Assembly (NCBI GenBank): GCA_008682415.1
Contig: VANK01000003.1
Coordinates: 62,001 to 126,000, forward strand
Direction of reading: 5' to 3'
From: Acidobacteria bacterium AB60
Lineage (GTDB): Bacteria; Acidobacteriota; Terriglobia; Terriglobales; Acidobacteriaceae
DNA length: 64,000 bases
Position 1 is the first letter of the stretch. Every line of letters starts with the position of its first letter. The position numbers and the translations under genes were made by a program. Positions 63,485 to 64,000 of this stretch are shown in pieces. The notes below the pieces were generated by a model. That model was not told the origin of the DNA, made no database searches, and saw nothing but the letters and a program-made list of their open reading frames with translations.

Positions 63485-63898
63485 ATGACGGGGGCTAAGC
63501 CAAAATGCCGGGTCCTTGTGATCGACGATGAACGCCTGATCGCCGATACCCTCACCGAGATCCTCACCCTGCACGGCCTGGACGCCACTCCCCTGTACAG
63601 CGGTGAAAGTGCTTTGGAGTGGATCGAATCCTACCGCCCCGATATCGTACTTAGCGATATCTCCATGCATCGCGTCGATGGAATCCAGGCCGCCGAGCGG
63701 ATTCGGTCCCTCCACCCCGAATGCCGCGTCATCCTCTTTTCGGCCTCCGCGCAGAACGCCGCGAACCGCCGCAAGATCCGCGATCTGGGGTTCGAATACC
63801 TGGAGCGTCCGCTGCATCCCAAGGACCTGCTCGCGCGGGTGATGGGGAGCTTCGCGCCCACCAATCTCCGGGAGTTTCAAAAGCCTAAAGCCAGTTGA
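63485..63898 (+). CDS. single-domain response regulator (CheY-like)
   Basis: 137-aa receiver: RVLVIDDERLIADTLTEIL (acidic pair), phospho-Asp in PDIVLSDISMHRVDG, and VILFSASAQNA (Ser switch). The usual Lys-Pro after beta-5 is Arg-Pro here (YLERPLHPKDLL), a conserved-residue change. No output domain. No partner kinase lies beside it; the hybrid sensor at 56090 is the nearest candidate. ATG 63485 chosen because upstream codons lack homology. The last 102 bp of the window show no gene. Confidence 0.88.
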   Translation: MTGAKPKCRVLVIDDERLIADTLTEILTLHGLDATPLYSGESALEWIESYRPDIVLSDISMHRVDGIQAAERIRSLHPECRVILFSASAQNAANRRKIRDLGFEYLERPLHPKDLLARVMGSFAPTNLREFQKPKAS

Positions 63899-64000
63899 GT
63901 TCGGTGGACGACAAAGCAACCCTTATCGACGTACTCGCACCGAAACGCAAAAGGGACGCTTTCGCCCTATCGTCTCGACCTCTCCGCAAGATCTTTCAGA

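Overview
The window is a GC-rich chromosomal segment from a soil-type heterotroph. I infer Acidobacteriota, class Terriglobia. The basis is an 'acidobacterial duplicated orphan permease' (16135-18843), further MacB/FtsX-type permeases without an ATPase gene, a YXWGXW-repeat lipoprotein, plant-polymer hydrolases (GH10, GH16, GH97) and intergenic space filled with hairpin arrays and heptamer-period repeats. No rRNA, tRNA, CRISPR array, transposase or prophage gene was seen.

Layout. 0-6.2 kb: ribD and ftsY (minus), a leucine-rich-repeat protein, a MazEF-type toxin-antitoxin pair, a coiled-coil membrane protein, a frameshifted four-helix-bundle gene, and an ArsR/SRPBCC pair. 6.2-10.7 kb: two large repeat arrays flank an Asp-box (BNR) protein and a MoaD/ThiS-like protein. 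10.7-22.1 kb: an ABC exporter, an SDR gene abutting a HigA-type antitoxin whose HigB-type toxin is broken, enolase, a RibD-C/DHFR-like reductase, the orphan permease, an exported protein, a ParB-like-motif protein and 3-hydroxyacyl-CoA dehydrogenase. 22.1-31.6 kb: a hairpin array, two MacB-like permeases, a secreted protein, a small AraC-type regulator, a secreted-protein gene broken by a 7-bp duplication, a YXWGXW lipoprotein, a phosphoesterase lipoprotein and a lone nuoI. 31.7-39.2 kb: a diguanylate cyclase, a duplicated two-gene module of small exported Cys-rich proteins, and metH. 39.4-49.4 kb: a membrane protein, GNAT, an exported Pro/Tyr-rich protein, a HEAT-repeat protein, GH16, GH97, and an olsB-olsA-like ornithine-lipid pair behind a Pho-box-like promoter. 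49.4-64 kb: a GH10 xylanase with a strong promoter and a LacI-type operator, converging on a LacI-family gene; then a DUF255 thioredoxin-like protein, a double-kinase hybrid sensor, glutathione peroxidase, an M20 peptidase, and an alpha/beta hydrolase overlapping a glycerate 2-kinase, with a response regulator at the end.

The observations I would follow first are: (1) the tandemly duplicated pair of exported proteins at 33836-35237, one about 125 aa ending in a shared SPP...VFRI motif and one 46-56 aa Cys-rich peptide, a candidate undescribed metal-binding or envelope module; (2) degenerate repeats with a strict 7-bp period in many intergenic gaps, and a 7-bp tandem duplication that frameshifts a gene at 27867-27880; (3) a 154-bp higher-order array of two alternating hairpins (9538-10600) whose second hairpin recurs alone with a 95-bp period at 22130-22838. 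Gene calls rest on motifs read by eye; no database search was run.
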